Of a stretch of DNA of 15,633 nucleotides, positions 13,876 through 15,633 are shown in pieces (the stretch's first letter is position 1; each line of letters begins with the position of its first letter). Origin of the DNA: an uncultured Clostridia bacterium. GTDB lineage: Bacteria; Bacillota; Clostridia; Christensenellales; Borkfalkiaceae. The position numbers were made by a program, and so were the translations under genes. Location: assembly GCA_947627125.1 (NCBI GenBank), contig CANQUY010000029.1, forward strand, positions 1 through 15,633, read 5' to 3'. The notes beneath the pieces are model-generated. The model made no database searches. It had not been told where the DNA came from and worked only from the letters and a program-made list of their open reading frames with translations.

Positions 13876-14741
13876 TTTTTCTCTCCTTGCGGTATCAATT
13901 TCTTCAGGCGGCGCTGCAGACAGCTCTTCGAGATACCGAGGAGCCGCGCAAGCTCGCTATAGGTGAGGGTCGGATTCTGGATACGGGCCTCCGCCGTTTC
14001 CCTCAGTTGCTCGGGCAGTAAAATGAGCTCGCTCTCGCGGAGGGAGCTCAGATAGCGGATCTGGAGCGCGCTGGCGGTCATGGACCTGTCAACGTTCCCC
14101 GCCATGCAATTTTCGAGGCGGTTGCGGTTGTTGCTTTCATCGCGGGCGGCGGCGGTAAGGGCGAGGGTACGCAGCGCCCTCTGCGCCCCCACAACGGAGA
14201 GGAAGTCGCCGATCCCCTCCCTGCTCTTGGAGTAGACCACATGCTTGTCCGCACGTTCCACCATGCCGCCGAGCAGAAGAAACCGCTCAAAGAGCTCCCC
14301 GCAGAGTTCTGCGTCGGCAAGCGCGGGGAACACGAGTTCGAGATGATAGCCCGTTCTCCGTTCTCCGCGGGGCAAAATACAGCTTCCCCCGCCGAGGAAA
14401 GCTCCCTTCAAAAAGGCACGCGCCCGCTCCTCCGTATCGACGTCCTGTGAAAAGATCTCTTCAACGTCTGCGCCGTCCTCCCCCGTATGGGAGAAGGTCA
14501 GCTTGTCCCGCCCGTGCTTGGGGTCTCGGACGGCCTCCGTCAAAGACATGCGGAATCGGCAGCTCTCCGCAACGTCCAAAATGTAGGCGGCAACGGATTC
14601 GTTTTCGCTCACGAAAAAGAGCCCCTCCTCCGTGCGCCAGCCGCACGTCTTGAAGAATGCCTGCAGGAGCGTGAAACGGCATTCCATGCTCTCGGGGAGC
14701 GTCTTTGTGAGCTCCCGCTTGATCTCTGTGGTAAAACTCAT
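13872..14741 (-). CDS. whiA: WhiA family DNA-binding regulator
   Basis: WhiA (289 aa, slightly shorter than the common 300-315) combines a degenerate LAGLIDADG homing-endonuclease fold with a C-terminal helix-turn-helix. In Streptomyces it controls sporulation; in Bacillus it affects cell division and metabolism. Seen: N-terminal SFTTEIKREL, the central KGAFLGGGSCILP (112-124) followed by GYHLEL (131-136), the conserved NRLENCMAGNVDRS (207-220), where relatives read NR-x-x-N-C-x-x-A-N, and the helix-turn-helix TYSELARLLGISKSCLQRRLKKL (260-282). The catalytic acids of true homing endonucleases are absent, as usual in WhiA. It starts 2 bp after the PHP gene stop with no strong ribosome binding site, so coupling is likely, and it overlaps dnaE by 4 bp. 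Confidence 0.96.
   Translation of the reverse strand: MSFTTEIKRELTKTLPESMECRFTLLQAFFKTCGWRTEEGLFFVSENESVAAYILDVAESCRFRMSLTEAVRDPKHGRDKLTFSHTGEDGADVEEIFSQDVDTEERARAFLKGAFLGGGSCILPRGERRTGYHLELVFPALADAELCGELFERFLLLGGMVERADKHVVYSKSREGIGDFLSVVGAQRALRTLALTAAARDESNNRNRLENCMAGNVDRSMTASALQIRYLSSLRESELILLPEQLRETAEARIQNPTLTYSELARLLGISKSCLQRRLKKLIPQGEKK
13883..13888 (-). promoter_or_regulatory. Ribosome binding site for the GTG-started dnaE
   Basis: AAGGAG on the minus strand within the last codons of whiA, seven bases before GTG 13875. It supports a 4-bp whiA/dnaE overlap. Confidence 0.75.
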
Positions 14742-14743
14742 CT

Positions 14744-15514
14744 CTATAAATGCTTTTTGAATTCCGCAAAGCGAAAGACGGGAAGCCTGCCGTCTATGTT
14801 GTCGATACGGTCCAAGGGGACGCCGACGCGCTTGATCTGTTCCTCGGCAAGGGCGGTGTCGCCGATCCTGTCAACGCTGTGGGCATCCGAATTGATGACG
14901 AAGCGGACGCCCGTTTGCACGACCTTGTCGAGCTCTTCATCGGTGAGATGTTCCTTCTTCGAGCTGATCTCGAGATAGGTCCCGTAGTCGCGGCAGCACT
15001 TTGCCACCTCCACAACGTCCGAAAAGCACTGGAAATTGAGGTGCGTGAGAATATCGACGGGATTTTTCTCGATACAGTTGATATAGGCCTGCGTCGTATA
15101 TTTGATCAGCTTTTGGGAGGGCTTGATATGCAGCTGTGTATCCCACCAGCCCCGCCATCCGATCTTGCGGTCTGCAAATTTCTCATAGTGCGCCATGACG
15201 TGCACGCCCATCAGAAAGATATCGAATACCCGATAGTCCTCCTCGGTGAAGTCGGTCAGGCCGGAAATGCCCCTTAAATTGCATTCCATGCCGACGAGGA
15301 CCTTGATGCCCGTCGCCTGTTCCGCCTCGCGGCAATCGCGGACGAGGGAGGGAACTTCCTTCCTCTTGACGCCGAACACGACATGGGAAAAGCCATGGTC
15401 TGTGATCGCAACGGCGGAAAGACCGAGTTCCTTTGCCCGCATGGCATTCTCCATCACCGTATTCTTTCCGTGGGAGTACGGCGTATGCGTATGATAATCT
15501 GCAGTAAGGTTCAT
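14744..15514 (-). CDS. PHP-domain phosphoesterase (YcdX-like)
   Basis: A 256-aa stand-alone PHP hydrolase. Metal-binding residues appear in family order: His8 and His10 in DYHTHTPYS, His15, Asp39-His40 in AITDHG, Glu77 in GMECNL, His105 in MGVHVMAH, His158 in LTHLN, and Asp210 and His212 in NSDAHS. The trinuclear-metal site therefore looks intact, so a phosphatase or phosphodiesterase activity is expected; the substrate is unknown. It could also be called as histidinol-phosphatase-like, but no his gene is nearby. It lies between murB and whiA, a known Firmicutes arrangement. The ATG at 15514 has CGGAG five bases upstream, and the gene follows murB by 27 bp. Confidence 0.93.
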   Translation of the reverse strand: MNLTADYHTHTPYSHGKNTVMENAMRAKELGLSAVAITDHGFSHVVFGVKRKEVPSLVRDCREAEQATGIKVLVGMECNLRGISGLTDFTEEDYRVFDIFLMGVHVMAHYEKFADRKIGWRGWWDTQLHIKPSQKLIKYTTQAYINCIEKNPVDILTHLNFQCFSDVVEVAKCCRDYGTYLEISSKKEHLTDEELDKVVQTGVRFVINSDAHSVDRIGDTALAEEQIKRVGVPLDRIDNIDGRLPVFRFAEFKKHL

Positions 15515-15541
15515 AAATACTCCGTAAGTAAAACCTGTCTT

Positions 15542-15633
15542 TTATGTAGATCCATAAAAAGTGAGCCGCCTGATCTCTTCCTTGAGGGCGATCCCCGTCC
15601 TTTGAAGGACTTCCGCCTTGACTTTATCAATGA
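15542..15633 (-). CDS. murB: 3' end of UDP-N-acetylenolpyruvoylglucosamine reductase (MurB)
   Basis: Only the last 29 codons and the TAA stop are in the window; the start lies beyond 15633. The visible residues read IDKVKAEVLQRTG, then IALKEEIRRLTFYGST, the pattern of the MurB C-terminal helix and strand (the family typically has V-x-x-x-x-G-x-x-L-E-x-E-V-R-x-x-G). MurB reduces the enolpyruvyl group to make UDP-MurNAc for peptidoglycan. The identification rests on a short stretch plus the neighbourhood, murB commonly preceding PHP/whiA genes in Firmicutes. Confidence 0.7.
   Translation of the reverse strand, partial: IDKVKAEVLQRTGIALKEEIRRLTFYGST

Overview
The window looks like chromosomal core DNA from an anaerobic member of the Firmicutes, most likely class Clostridia. 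The reasons are a class III (oxygen-sensitive) ribonucleotide reductase with its activase, AGGAGG-type ribosome binding sites, sigma-A type promoters, and the order murB - PHP hydrolase - whiA - dnaE - pfkA, which is a Firmicutes-style neighbourhood. The DNA is fairly G+C rich for that group. The species cannot be named from the sequence alone. Every gene I can support lies on the minus strand, so the biological order runs from high to low coordinates.

Region A (15633 to about 10234) is a tight housekeeping operon: the 3' end of murB (cell wall), a YcdX-like PHP hydrolase, whiA (division/metabolism regulator) and dnaE (replicative polymerase). Gaps are 27 bp, 2 bp and a 4-bp GTGA overlap. DnaE has an unusual charged helical insertion of roughly 55 residues in its polymerase core and a complete set of PHP metal ligands. 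Region B (about 10200 to 8204) starts from an extended -10 promoter and carries pfkA and a PfkB-family sugar-phosphate kinase, the key phosphorylation step of glycolysis plus a fructose-1-phosphate or tagatose-type kinase. Region C (about 8130 to 5271) is nrdD-nrdG. A near-consensus promoter is preceded by two 16-bp NrdR-box-like sites exactly 32 bp apart, the classical arrangement for NrdR control, and a UUCG-capped hairpin lies at the very start of the leader.

Region D (about 5210 to 1) starts from a nearly perfect TTGACA-N16-TATAAT promoter and contains an M29 aminopeptidase, a COG0523 (CobW/ZNG) metal-chaperone GTPase with three polyhistidine runs, a second, degenerate COG0523 GTPase fused to a TIGR03943/DUF1980-like C-terminal domain, a flavodoxin, a short NOL1/NOP2/Sun-type RNA methyltransferase and the start of a lipoprotein with a fibronectin-III-like domain. 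The first three genes look like a metal-handling unit: a metallopeptidase next to a likely metallochaperone and a divergent partner. This is the most unusual part of the window. The functional link is inferred from gene order and family knowledge, not shown by the sequence.

No tRNA, rRNA, CRISPR array, insertion sequence, prophage or integration site was seen. Apart from the 235-bp nrdD upstream region and the 134-bp pepS upstream region, intergenic space is minimal, and no stretch above 300 bases lacks a gene.
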